The notes beneath the pieces were generated by a model. The model saw nothing but the letters and a program-made list of their open reading frames with translations. It searched no databases and was not told where the DNA came from. DNA of 62,774 nt. Origin: Branchiostoma floridae. Its lineage: Eukaryota > Chordata > Leptocardii > Amphioxiformes > Branchiostomatidae. Where the stretch lies: assembly GCF_000003815.2 (NCBI RefSeq), contig NC_049991.1:18630037-18692810 (forward strand). Direction: 5' to 3'. Below are positions 42,352-52,359 of this stretch, one piece after another. The translations under genes and the position numbers were made by a program. Each line of letters begins with the position of its first letter. Within the stretch, counting starts at the first letter, position 1.

Positions 42352-43113
42352 ATTGATTAAACGTATTAATTAAACCACATTAGGAACAGAAATATAACAG
42401 CCCGGAACGGATGACAGAAAGCCCGTACGGCGGGAAAATCAAAACAACCGGAAACACATGACGGAAGTGAAGAGGGCAAGGGTCATTTTCTCCCAAAATA
42501 TTACACAAGAAAAAAAAAAAAAAAAGACTAAGAAGTAGTGAAAAAAGTACAAAATCTGAAAAAATCCCATGGATGCGATAAAAACGTGGCTGAAAATGCG
42601 CAAATTCGCGTAAACAGTACGATCTGCTTCCGCGCCGGTATGCTAATTAGTAATCTGATCTCCTAACGCTTTTTGCCTACCAGTCAGCGCTCGTGCGCCG
42701 AATACCCCGGATGTAAACAATAACAGCGATTGCTCGTATTGCATATCGATCTTCATTGAGCAAAGTTGAGACGTCGTTGGGTGGTGAGAAATTATTGAAA
42801 ATCCAAGCGCTGCACGTGCGGAACGCACGCGAACATGACCGATGAGTCCAGAACACTTCCGCAGATCGTAACTTGAGTCACAGGACACGTTCGGAGATAG
42901 TCACTTGTTCGAATCAGGTTTCGAAGTTGCGAACGGGATAATCAGGTTCAATTCGCTTGGTGACCTCACGCGTTCGAAAATCTCCGAAAAGTACCGACAG
43001 GAAGGCCGAAGTTGAATACACACCACTACCAGTGGACTAGCCCCCTGCTGTAGTGATTGCGTTGTGTGGCCCAGGACTACTGAAACGGAAATGGGCGCTG
43101 CCCTATGCACCAA

Positions 43114-43292
43114 GTCTCCAAGCAGACCCTACGGTGCCTTTAATAGAAATACATTTTGTGTAGTATCAAAGCTGGCAAGGCACCAGGTGCCCGTTTGACT
43201 CCCTTAGCCGGCTATCTCCCTTTGGCCGGCTAATTTACTCCTTTGCCAGCTTTGATACTATTTCTAAGGCACCGTAGGGTCTGCTTGGAGAC
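43114..43292. mobile_element. Palindromic MITE with TCTCCAAGCAGACCC ends
   Basis: Left AGTCTCCAAGCAGACCCTAC and right GTAGGGTCTGCTTGGAGACT are inverted, and inverted homology continues through ATAGTATCAAAGCTGGCAA. Related ends occur at 49112-49240 (CTCTCCAAGCAGAGGTTAG) and 50236. Confidence 0.7.
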
Positions 43293-43444
43293 TACTATGC
43301 GCCATCAGGCTTGGGAAGGAACTTTGACTTGACTTTAAACGCTGAAAGTACGAAATAATGATACAAATGTGCTAGTATGGTGAAGTAAGTGTCAATAGAA
43401 CCCGTTTAGCCACTTCCACGGAAACAAATCATCCTTTTTTCCTC

Positions 43445-43680
43445 CACAATCCACCTAACAGGAGGAAGTTCCACGCTCAGAGCTTTTTTCCTAGAACAAC
43501 ATCGCTATGGAATAAGCTTCCACGGACTTGCTTCCCCACAGGGTACAGCCTGAAACTGTTTAAATTAAGGGTAAACAAACATCTCTCTTCACAATTCAGT
43601 AATGTAACCCAAAACGCTTGAGTGGCTCCATGAGCCTTGTTTTGCGGTGACCTCTAAGTAAATAAAAAAAAAAAAAAAAA
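43445..43680 (+). mobile_element. LINE 3' fragment (reverse-transcriptase C-terminus, poly-A)
   Basis: 43445-43621 encodes HNPPNRRKFHAQSFFPRTTS LWNKLPRTCF and ends with a stop; F.PRTTSLWN.LP is the typical last conserved motif of CR1/Jockey-type LINE polyproteins. It is followed by a short 3' UTR and an A-run at 43661-43680. 5' truncated and dead. Confidence 0.75.
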
Positions 43681-43784
43681 ATATTGTACCGATTGTCTCA
43701 TCCAGAATACAAATTGCTCTGGGCGCCTTCAAGTGGCATCTGTGTCATCTTCTGCGCAACGCAACTCTAACGTCAGTCCTGGAT

Positions 43785-44380
43785 TGCCACCAAAGAGCCG
43801 GACAGAATCTAATCAATTTTTCAAGGTCAACACAAATGCCAAATATCAAAATAATCCCTCTATCCTTTCTATTCTGTTGTCAATTTGACACACAAACACA
43901 CGTCGAACCAACGGGGGAATTTTAGAAGTATCGCACCACCCTTCACCCGTCCTGTACTCAAGTCGCGTTGATAGTGATAACATTTGAAGTGTGTTGAAAT
44001 ATGCTATTCTAGATAACCAACATTTAGTGAAGGGGCGTTCCCCCCAAAAAACACGTGCTGCAACTAAAGAGAGCCCCACGAACATTTAATCGACGGACAA
44101 TGGGTGTGAGACATTTCTCCCTGCCCATCGCGTGCCACCATCACCGTCATTTTGGGCGTGTTGCCGCCAGATGATAATAATAATAATAATAATAATAATC
44201 ACCGGTGTATTTTGCCAGCCAGTAGGTACCCAAATTACGAATAACGAGGCTGTTTAACGTGGTCGAGGCACCTCCTCGAGCACGGGACCCCCGTTCTACG
44301 TCGCTACCGGAAGAAGATTTCGTGGAAAGCTTCGATAAGCGTTAATTGGCTACTTTTCATTTGAAAGAACCGACCAAGTG
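43785..44380. repeat. Interspersed repeat, copy 2 of 3
   Basis: Shares long stretches with 27070-27320 and, inverted, with 61640-62410, including AATGGGTGTGAG, GCGTGCCACCATCACCGT and AAGCGTTAATTGGCTACTTT. It is interrupted by a SINE fragment at 44173-44333. Confidence 0.65.
44173..44333 (-). mobile_element. 5S-SINE, 5'-truncated copy
   Basis: An (ATA)n/(TAA)n tail at its low end, then GGTGTATTTTGCCAGCCAGT and CCTCCTCGAGCACGGGACCC as in the full copy at 18190-18476. It lacks the 5S-like head. It splits CCAGAT|AAGCGTTAATTGG, which is continuous at 10150 and 24246. Confidence 0.75.
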
Positions 44381-44384
44381 GGCG

Positions 44385-46080
44385 TTAACCTCGCAAAAAA
44401 AAAAAACAACTGAATGTCGTTTGAGAGCGGATCCCTTCTTCCCGGCTAAATTTGTGATCGATGAAAAAGTAGATGAAATCGATTGAATTGGACACACATG
44501 CACCACGCAAGCGCTTGCCCAAGTAAAACTAAGTTATTGTTGAAGGAAGGTTCTAACCTAGCGGTAAGGTCTCATTCATGAGTTGTTACGTTGTTTTTTT
44601 TTTTTCTTCCCACAGACTTCTATGTTATGATTCGTGTCTTTCATGGGCGCGTTCATATAAAGGTACAGGAAGTGTCAGCAGATTTTTTATTCTATCTTGA
44701 GCACATTCAATCTACATGTATATAATGGGAAAATTGTCATTGTCAAGAACCCATACGTTTGTTGTTTATAGCATTACAAACTACAATTAGTCAATCCCCG
44801 CAAAATAAAGGCACTTTTTTGCTGTTAGTGTACAACCGCACCACTCAGAACCCAGGACTGTGTACCCCCGGCCTAGCGGGCGGCTGCAAGACTTTACTAG
44901 ATAAATTCTTCAGGTATTAACAAGCTTTCACCAATCTAACCTTTGAGATCAGTTCGGCTAGCTAAAGGGGAGTTTCTCACCACTAAAAACACGCGCCCAT
45001 GCAGCCGTTTATTTTTTGGCTCGGATCTCTCTTTTAGTGCCCCCTCGAAGTAATACATCAATGCGACTTTAAGTGCGGAAATTGCCCAAACAAAAAAACT
45101 CTTGACATCTTGACTTCTGCAAATCGAGACAACGCATTGAATGGTCGAGACGATACCTGTAAACAAGCCATGCAAGGGCCCTTAAAATGTTAGCGCTAGG
45201 GACAATGTTTTAGATATTTTACAGCTTTTCTACAATGCTTTTTAAAGCTTTCGGGCTACACGCTTTTTTCATTGTCTACTTGCTGGAACACTGAACAGTT
45301 TGGCCAAGCGCCAGCGCTAGCAACAACCATTGATGAAATCTAAAAAAAATTTACCCGCCATTTTGAAATATTTCTGCTTTGTCATTATGGTGAATTTATG
45401 ACAAGACAATATCTTTGTCTGTGGTTGCACCGATAAGTAATGAAATTTGAAATATTTATGGCGACAATTGTATGTTATAATCCTTGAATATTAATCTTGA
45501 AAGCATATGATCAATTTGCTGCTGATGGCAAACCATGTCACATACGAGCATACGCAACTTCAACATTAGTCTAGCCATCACGGCCTCAGAGTGAATATTT
45601 TCGGGGAAAGAACTAATGAAAAAATTATATTTTGCAAAAGCTAAATTCTAAGCTTATATGGTGGTGGTACATCAAAATATGAGTTATTCCTCGCTTCTGT
45701 CGTCTCTAATTTAAACTTGGTGATCGGCGCAATATTTCAGTTTAACAGTTTGCGTCCGTTTATTTTTATTACATTTGTTATCTTCTTCCATGTCTCCAGT
45801 TTCCTCCGTATGCTCACTCCTTACGTTGCAATTGTCTTTAACTTTATAACAGTTGATAATAAATGGACGCAGTCTTTGGAGATCTCTAGAAAAATTAGTA
45901 GTTTATCTGTTTTTCTTACTTATTGAGATTCGTTACATTTTTTATTTTATTTTCCATGAATTTATTAATCTACCAACATTTTAGCCGATGGCGTATGTGT
46001 AACCGTCAAGGGCTTATAAAAAAGCTCTATAATGAGGATTTGTTTGCAAACATACCCTTCGAGTTAAAACAGTTCTGATC
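44385..46080. other. Intergenic/intronic, no gene seen
   Basis: AT-rich with short open frames only; no domain, splice-framed exon or clear repeat end recognised. Confidence 0.5.
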
Positions 46081-46099
46081 CGTTGTTGATGTGTACATT

Positions 46100-46210
46100 T
46101 TGCGGGGGAGCGTGTATGCTGCGACACTGCAGCGTGTTTGGTCCAGAAACTAGAGGTCCTGGGTTCAAATCGTGTCATGCTACCGATCTTGTGCCCTTGG
46201 TATAGAAACT
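46100..46210 (+). mobile_element. tRNA-derived SINE fragment
   Basis: GGGGGAGCGTGTATGCTGCG followed by GGTCCTGGGTTCAAATC, an intact-looking B-box (GGTTCAAATC), then CTTGTGCCCTTGG as in the other SINEs. The tail is lost. Confidence 0.55.
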
Positions 46211-46343
46211 TTGTGTGAAAAATCCATGTGTAAAAAAGCAATGCCTGAATTCTGCATGTTGGGCAGGAAAAGGGCGGTGAAAGAAGAGGGCTGGACTCTG
46301 CCTTCTAATACCATGCTAGACAGAGAGGACAACAATCCATTTC

Positions 46344-46445
46344 TAGCCTGAGTACCATCCTCCGTAGTGACCGCTGGCTCAATACTTTCGCTTGCTAACG
46401 AAAGTATTGAGCCAGCGGTCATTACGGAGGATGGTACTCAGGCTA
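46344..46445. mobile_element. 47-bp-arm perfect hairpin element
   Basis: The arms TAGCCTGAGTACCATCCTCC... and their inverse have one mismatch over 47 bp and an 8-nt loop. The TAGCCTG end is shared with the MULE-like MITEs at 9693 and 39950. A diverged relative lies at about 19676-19775. Confidence 0.8.
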
Positions 46446-46965
46446 AAAATCCACTTCCCCGTGGCCTTAGAAAAGATGTAACGTTACTCTTTGAACGCGG
46501 CTGGTTTTTATTTGGGAGCGGGGGTTCGCGATGCTCAACGTTGGCTAAGTTCTCTTATACCCAGGAAAGGGAGTTTGCCGAGGAAGGGAGTTTGCTGTGG
46601 AAGGGAGTTTCGCCCCGTCTCGAGCTACCTTACGTTGTACGATGACAACAGGAAAATTCTCACGTTGGTACCTACCCTGGCAGCTACTCAAGTTGAAGCA
46701 ACACTTAACAAAATTGGCCACAGTTTGCCTGGCATAACCGATCACAAGGCTAACATAAGATCGGCCTTGGTAATAATATTTGACGCTAACAAATGTCTAA
46801 TATATCGGCCAAAAATAAACTGCTGACCACGAATATCACACACAGATACATTCAGTTATGCGAAAACCTATACGGAAAATCACATAGAATGGAGAAGTAT
46901 TTGTCTACCTAACATGGTCTGTCTGTGTCATGATTAACTATATAATACGATGCATGTTTTTGCAC

Positions 46966-47031
46966 GCGGTTATTGCAAAAGATATCTTACCTTATGTTTT
47001 TTGCACGCGGTTATTGCAAAAGTTATCTTAC
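46966..47031. repeat. Short tandem duplication carrying a splice donor
   Basis: Two copies of a 43-44-bp unit containing TTTTGCACGCGGTTATTGCA and, on the minus strand, AAGGTAAGATA. The second donor lies 44 nt downstream of the one used by the signal-peptide exon. Confidence 0.65.
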
Positions 47032-47119
47032 CTTGTCCAAGGCTGGTGGTGATGTAGAGACTTAGTATTTGACATGAAGATGCGATCACAACGGTACAGA
47101 ACAGACGCAAGGCGGACAT
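47032..47119 (-). CDS. Signal-peptide exon, minus gene (possible exon 1 of gene A)
   Basis: Reads MSALRLFCTVVIASSCQILS, a hydrophobic signal-peptide-like start, and leaves in phase 1 at GACAAG|GTAAGA. An in-frame upstream ATG (47134) exists, but the ATG at 47119 aligns with the start of the homologous plus-strand exon at 53423 (MSDLRLFRVVVITCSC). The upstream DNA is also homologous, inverted. Phase 1 fits the first Thr-rich exon of gene A at 27929, 19 kb downstream through repeats. It could instead start a separate gene whose other exons are not seen. Confidence 0.55.
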
Positions 47120-47211
47120 TGTTCTGGGCTTCATTCCGTTTGAACTACTCCAGAAGAAATATGAAAAAGCGCACAACACGCCCTCCCCGACGGAGGGGAG
47201 GCACCGCTTGT

Positions 47212-47768
47212 CTGACGGTAGACTGTTCACTTCTCAAGTATGGCTGTACCGACTGTTCACTTCTCAAGTATGGCTGTACCAACCGTTCAGTTCTCAAGTA
47301 TTGCTGTACCGACTGTTCACTTCTGAAGTATGGCTGTACCGACTGTTCACTTCTCAAGTATGGCTGTAGACTGTTCACTCCTCAAGTATGGCTGTACCGA
47401 CTGTTCATTTCTCAAGTATGGCTGTACCGACTGTTCACTTCTCAAGTATGGCTGTACCGACTGTTCACTTCTGCAGAATGGCTGTACCGACTGTTCACTT
47501 CTCAAGTATGGCTGTTTCGACCGTTGACTTTTCAAGTATTGGTGTACCAACTGTTGACTTTTCAAGTATGACTATACCGACTGTTCACTTCTCAAGTATG
47601 GCTGGACCGACCGTTCGAATTCAAGTCACTTCTGAAGTGTGGCTATGCCGACTGTTTACTTCTCACGAATGGCTGTTCCGACTTTTCCCTTCTCAAGTAT
47701 GGCTGTACCGACTGTTCACTTCTGAAGTATGGCTGTACCGACTGTTCACTTCTCAAGTATAGCTGTAC
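47212..47768. repeat. 30-bp tandem array, about 18 units, upstream of minus signal exon
   Basis: Unit built from ACTGTTCACTTCTCAAGTAT plus GGCTGTACCG. One unit is expanded by about 11 nt near 47620. The length, a multiple of three, keeps several frames open, producing spurious repeat peptides on both strands. The same core occurs once per 212-bp unit, inverted, in the array at 52360-53400. Confidence 0.9.
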
Positions 47769-48270
47769 CATTACACAGGAAAAAGGTTCTAAACGAATAC
47801 AAAGTCGTGATCAGCGTCTGTCCGATTGACTAATAGAAGCCGATCGTCGTGCGACCAACAGTTTTCTCAACAACAGAAAAAGTCACCACTACATCTACGG
47901 GACAGCTCGGATGTCATCGATCATGACTACAAGGCTTCTAAGTGGATATACAACTTGTAATACATGTTAAAATAAACATGTATCTGGGGGGATGAAACCA
48001 TTTGAACAATGGGTAAGAAACATTTTCAAAGTAGACGAGAGCAGAGACTCACTGACACTGCCGCAACTTTATGCTTTTTACTACTTATGCTACAAAATAG
48101 GTATTTTACACAAGCGCATATGCGACAGGCGTTGACGCGCATAATGCACCCAATCTGTATACTTCGAAATTGCTGTCACATCAGACCTCCCCGCGTTGTT
48201 GCACAAATAAAGTGGCCCAACTGTTGCTCTGAGTCAACAGTTGGCAAACAAACGGACAAAAGGCGCAGTG

Positions 48271-48283
48271 GTTACCTAGCAAC
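48271..48283. promoter_or_regulatory. X-box (RFX site), minus-gene side
   Basis: GTTACCTAGCAAC fits the RFX X-box consensus GTNRCC-N-RGYAAC exactly. It is identical as reverse complement to the site at 51945-51957, inside homologous flanking DNA. Confidence 0.55.
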
Positions 48284-48289
48284 GGTAAC

Positions 48290-49100
48290 TTGTTTCCTTG
48301 CCTGTCTCCTTATTACATGTATTCTTTCTTGCAACTACTTTATTGACTGCAATCGAGAAATTATGAAACCAAAATGTACAATTTATCAATATTTACCCAT
48401 ACTGCTGGTTGTTACTTTGTTTACATGTTTTTCGTACACCCTACTCGCCTGCACGTAAATGTAAGCCCACAGCTTAGAGTTCAAAGGTATGAAGCTTGAA
48501 ATATTAATGACGGGCACGGCCAACAAAGAACAAGTAACAAAGAAGGGATTACTTTAAGTGATTCCTGCTAATTTCCTGGGTGAGCATACGGTTCTGCCAT
48601 GTAAATATTTAGTTGTTTGTGTGTTTCTCAATATCTTCGTTAGAAAGGAGGGTACGCAGAAGTCATCATCGAGCACGATGGACAACCAAGAGGGAGTTTT
48701 AAAAAATACTACATTATTCGGTCAACAAATGGAAACAATAAATTACAGCAATAGCAAGGTAATTCTACCTTCAGTAAATAAATTCACTTTATTGATATAT
48801 TTACCAAACAGTATACATATATCTACATGTATATGTAAAAGACTGAAAAGCCTTTCACTCTGGCTAATCAGTCGACTTCGGAAGTGGACTTTTCATCTAC
48901 GAAAGTTGTTAAGCATAGGTTGTAGGCTGGAAGCCTTCTGACACGTTACGATCTCACCCCAACATCTGCTCGGAGGAAATTTGAAAAAAAAAAACACAAA
49001 GAAACACGTGTGACAAAATAATATCTGTTGGTCGGCCGCTAAGTGATGACATCTTAAATATTAATGAGGACGGACAGTCCCAAGAATGTTTTAAGACTGC
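48290..49100. other. Intergenic between divergent signal exons, left part
   Basis: Open frames of 127-149 codons (48009-48458, 48558-48941) lack domain, codon or splice support. The first overlaps the X-box region. Confidence 0.5.
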
Positions 49101-49111
49101 CATAGATTAGA

Positions 49112-49240
49112 GATGATTACTCTCCAAGCAGAGGTTAGGCTCCAGCTATTTTCTGACGTTTTTTTAGTCGTTTTTATCGGACTTTCTATTTTGTACTCTC
49201 TCTTGATGTCACACGGTCTAACCTCTGCTTGAAGAGTAGT
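49112..49240. mobile_element. MITE with CTCTCCAAGCAGAGGTTAG ends
   Basis: Left ACTCTCCAAGCAGAGGTTAG and right CTAACCTCTGCTTGAAGAGT are inverted. Same family as 43114-43292. Confidence 0.65.
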
Positions 49241-49858
49241 ACATGACCCGGTCTATAATATTGGAGACTGGTACAGTCGGAGAATATCCTCGCATTTGCA
49301 ACTAAATCCACATCCGATCCATCCATATATTATACCTTACTCTCTCTACATCAATCGCTCCCCATCCATTCTTCGTCTCCATGTCCACAAGTCTCTCCAC
49401 CAACGACGTTCCCATTCTCCCAATTATGCAGCTCTTGATCTTTCTACTTAGTTCTTCACTTCTCCCTTCTTCCATCTATCTGTCCCCTCCATCCCTGTCT
49501 TTATTCTTCTTTACATCCCTCTACTGACAACACTCACTCTTCCTGTCTATTTTTGTACATCCCTCTGTCTTTCTCTCCATCCCTTTCTTCACCTCGGCTC
49601 TGTCTTTCTCTCTCTCTCCTTCCTATTTATCACACTCCTGAAGTCAATAATGAGAACAATAACCTTACTCATGAAAACCTCACACCAAGTGTAGTGTCAT
49701 ATCTGATCCCGATTTCCTTGCCATTTTCGTTCTTATGAAAAATAAGTGAAAAAGGTATGAAGAAAAAAGACCACAAACGTATAAATGAAATTTGTGGCTT
49801 GCCCCCACTTCATTATTTAGACCACAATAAATCGATATTATGTTCAAAATTCCCTTGT

Positions 49859-49980
49859 GCCGGCCCTGGAGCCGAGGAGCTGGTCTGTGTCGGCCCTGGA
49901 GCCGAGGAGCTGGTCTGTGTCGGCCCTGGAGCCGAGGAGCTGGTCTGTGTAGGCCCTGGAGCCGAGGAACCAGTTCATGT
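49859..49980. repeat. 30-bp minisatellite, 4 units
   Basis: Unit core GGCCCTGGAGCCGAGGAGCT; the fourth copy has diverged. No surrounding exon supports translation. Confidence 0.85.
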
Positions 49981-49999
49981 AATGCTGTGTGTTCAGCGA

Positions 50000-50780
50000 A
50001 TGGAGTAAGATATATTATTTATGACGTATGTTACACGTTTTGACATGTTTTCACAAGAATCACATTTTTCAGCATCACAAATTCAGATGTGTCATTGCAC
50101 GGTACATGACGCTACCTACCGGATTGTATGAGAAACGCTCGATGCATACTTCCGTTCTTTACCTGGTCAACAATCCAAGACAGCGTCTGCTCCGTTTTGG
50201 CAGCAATCTTCCTACAGTTCTGGGTTATTCTTAATCTCCAAGCAGATCCTACAATGGCATAAGATAGAACCAAACTGGCCAAGGAGTGTTGTCAGCCAAG
50301 AGGTCTACATTTGCCATGTTCATTTATATTGCAGCACCTGCTTCGGCATGCATTACATACATCCAATGACATCATATAATGTCCTTGATACATCAGTTAA
50401 CTTAATTAAATTCGGGCCCCATTCAACGACCACCAGAATTTCTACAAAGGGAATTAGGGAACGGACTTACCGAACAAAAGGACCAATCAAATGAACGACC
50501 AGCACAGACTGTATACATATACGCTTGAGTATTTCATGATGTACATGTAACGTTAACATAGGAAACCACGCACGCACCTGAATAGACGTCGACCTTTTCC
50601 AGCCTGTGTTGTTATCAATCGTTGTCATGACAACGGCCTATGGCGGGTGTTGAAGTAAAACAGAATACTCAGTGCGATGTTATTCGTGTTTGATCGGTCG
50701 TACCGAAATATAAATACCGAAACAACCTACAACATTCGATGCCAAGGAAGATGGGACAATGATACAAGAGAAATAGAATA
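50000..50780. other. Intergenic, no gene seen
   Basis: One end of a CTCCAAGCAGA-type MITE at about 50233-50255. Nothing else recognised. Confidence 0.5.
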
Positions 50781-50782
50781 TA

Positions 50783-50900
50783 TTGGGGTGGGTCAGAAAG
50801 TGATGGAAGTAGTCTTGTTTTTTTAAGGAGTAAAGCAAAACTATGACCAACATATTAATGTATATTTCTGTCTCAAGAGAAGAAATGTGCCTTTACCTAT
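50783..50900. mobile_element. Mariner-like element, one end only
   Basis: GGGTGGGTCAGAAAGTGATG and the following 100 bp resemble one terminus of the element at 20709-21632. Confidence 0.5.
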
Positions 50901-50915
50901 GTGGTAAATGTCAAT

Positions 50916-51126
50916 TCGTTAGGCTAACGTCAATATTTCCAACCCGGGGCCCAACCGGGCTGTTCGTGGAAACGAAAAATAAAAATGTTTACGTAAAGAT
51001 ATACACAGATAATGCTCACAGCTATTCTCTTTACGTCTTGTGTAGTTCGGCGTCTTAAACATCATATTTTTCGTTCCGGAAAGCTGCCCGACCGGGGCCC
51101 GGTTTGGACATGTGACTTAGGCCTTA
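50916..51126. mobile_element. GGGCCC-type MITE with clear inverted ends
   Basis: The left TCCAACCCGGGGCCCAACCG and right CCGGGGCCCGGTTTGGACAT ends are inverted. The interior ATTCTCTTTACGTCTTGTGT matches the gene A copies at 9587 and 23905. Confidence 0.7.
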
Positions 51127-51355
51127 GATAGATAGAGAGGGCCGGAGAGAGAAAGATGAGAGTAGTAAAGAGAGAACGATTGAGAGAGATAAAGATAAGA
51201 TTTGAGAAGGAAGGAGAGAGAGAGAGAGATGGTGGAAAGATGTATGAAGATAGGGAAACGGATGGAGAGAGCGATATATAGCGGAATAGAGTGAGGTTTG
51301 AGAGAGGGAAGGAGATGTGATGGGCGATGATCAACAGTCCTTGTTTGAAAATATA

Positions 51356-51400
51356 GATAACTTTATTGCACAACAATTGTACGAGGTACAAAGTATGGCA
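51356..51400. repeat. Retroposon end shared with 4629-4673
   Basis: AACTTTATTGCACA, then GTACAAGGTACAAAGTATGG-like sequence, occurs at both sites; probably the end of a non-LTR family. Confidence 0.45.
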
Positions 51401-51649
51401 TCTACATAACTACAGTTCTATAGCTTAACAAACTAATACAGGAGTTTTAGTATGGGATAAGCTTCTTGCAATCATTGGAAGCTTTTACAATCAGTGGAGG
51501 GGTTTCTAATATCCAAACCCTCTTTGATATATTTTCCTATATCTGCCATGCAGGGATTGTCACATGTATATATATCAAGCACGCAGACACACTAACAACA
51601 ATGCAAAACACACTAATAACAATGCAATTTGTACAACGACGAAAATTAG

Positions 51650-51815
51650 CCGAGAGCACTTAAAGAAATCGCTTCATTGTTACCTATACCTATGTCATGA
51701 ATATTTTAAACTTTATCCCTGCTTTCTAAGGTGTAGGATTAACTGGAGTTAGAGGAGTTAGCTTTACCAAGGACATTATAATGAATATACTGTCCTTGGC
51801 TGTAGGAAAAACTTG
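51650..51815. repeat. Dispersed repeat also at 54855-55015
   Basis: Shared words include TTTCTAAGGTGTAGGATTAA / TTCTAAGGCGTGGGATTAA and GTCCTTGGCTGTA. One copy lies before gene B and one in its first intron. Confidence 0.5.
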
Positions 51816-51944
51816 CAAAATGAGGGTGGGGGTGGGGGGTAGTCTACAGTGTAAATTTGAGTCTATGTTTCATAGTTACTCCATTGCAGTCACTAAATAA
51901 GTATCAAGAAAACACATGCAATGAGGGGAAGTAAACAAATTGTC

Positions 51945-51957
51945 GTTGCTAGGTAAC
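51945..51957. promoter_or_regulatory. X-box (RFX site), plus-gene side
   Basis: GTTGCTAGGTAAC is the exact reverse complement of the site at 48271-48283. Flanks are also conserved (GTTTGTTTGCCAAC, GGCCACTTTA). It lies 1.47 kb before the plus signal exon. Confidence 0.55.
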
Positions 51958-52359
51958 AGCGATGTTGTCAGTTTGTTTGCCAACGTACGACTCAAAGGAA
52001 CAGTCAGGCCACTTTACTATTACATGGGGGGGGGGGCTTATGTAAAAATGATTTTAAAGTAAAAAGGGTTTAGGGGTCGTAATGCGTTTAGAAGAAGGAT
52101 TGAGGTTAAAATAAAGGTACAAAGTTAACATCTTTTTTAGCAGAAATGTTTGATTGACGGAAAGTCGATGACTCACCTCTTCTAAAAATGTCTCGTACCC
52201 GTTATTGCTGCAATGGTTTCGCCCTACAAGGACAAATATAATTTGATTACACTCTAATGCGTTATAAGAGGTCTAGCAGTCTGTGATACCCGAGCAGTTC
52301 CGAAGATGTAGTGGAGACACTAGTGGTGCCGTTTTTCTAAAGGAAACTGTTGGTCGCAC

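Larger units (their letters stand above)
36494..42737. mobile_element. ISL2EU-like DNA transposon, internally deleted
   Basis: The termini ACGAGCGATCGC (left) and GCGATTGCTCGT (right) are inverted. AT flanks both sides (36492-36493 and 42738-42739), and the uninterrupted host repeat at 11930-12000 shows a single AT. A second inverted pair, GGTAGGCAAAAAGC, lies subterminally (36537-36550 and 42665-42678). The element holds two convergent split genes: a THAP/HTH transposase and a SWIM/YqaJ protein. This pair is, as I recall, the gene content reported for the ISL2EU superfamily. The middle is deleted. Confidence 0.85.
42738..43731 (-). mobile_element. TTAA element copy 2, second piece, with nested insertions
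   Basis: 42740-43110 matches the reverse complement of about 11645-11980. 43330-43400 matches 11586-11640, and 43690-43731 matches the left end (GCTCTGGGCGCC). Interrupted by a palindromic MITE (43114-43292) and a LINE fragment (43440-43680). Confidence 0.7.

Noticed and set aside
47074-47571. 165-codon frame of repeated CSLLKYGCTD and its antisense counterparts
   Set aside because: The 30-bp unit is divisible by three, so frames stay open on both strands; it is a minisatellite, with no splice or domain support.
48009-48458. 149-codon plus-strand frame
   Set aside because: No recognisable domain, overlaps the duplicated X-box region, and the homologous region at 51900-52100 has no matching frame.
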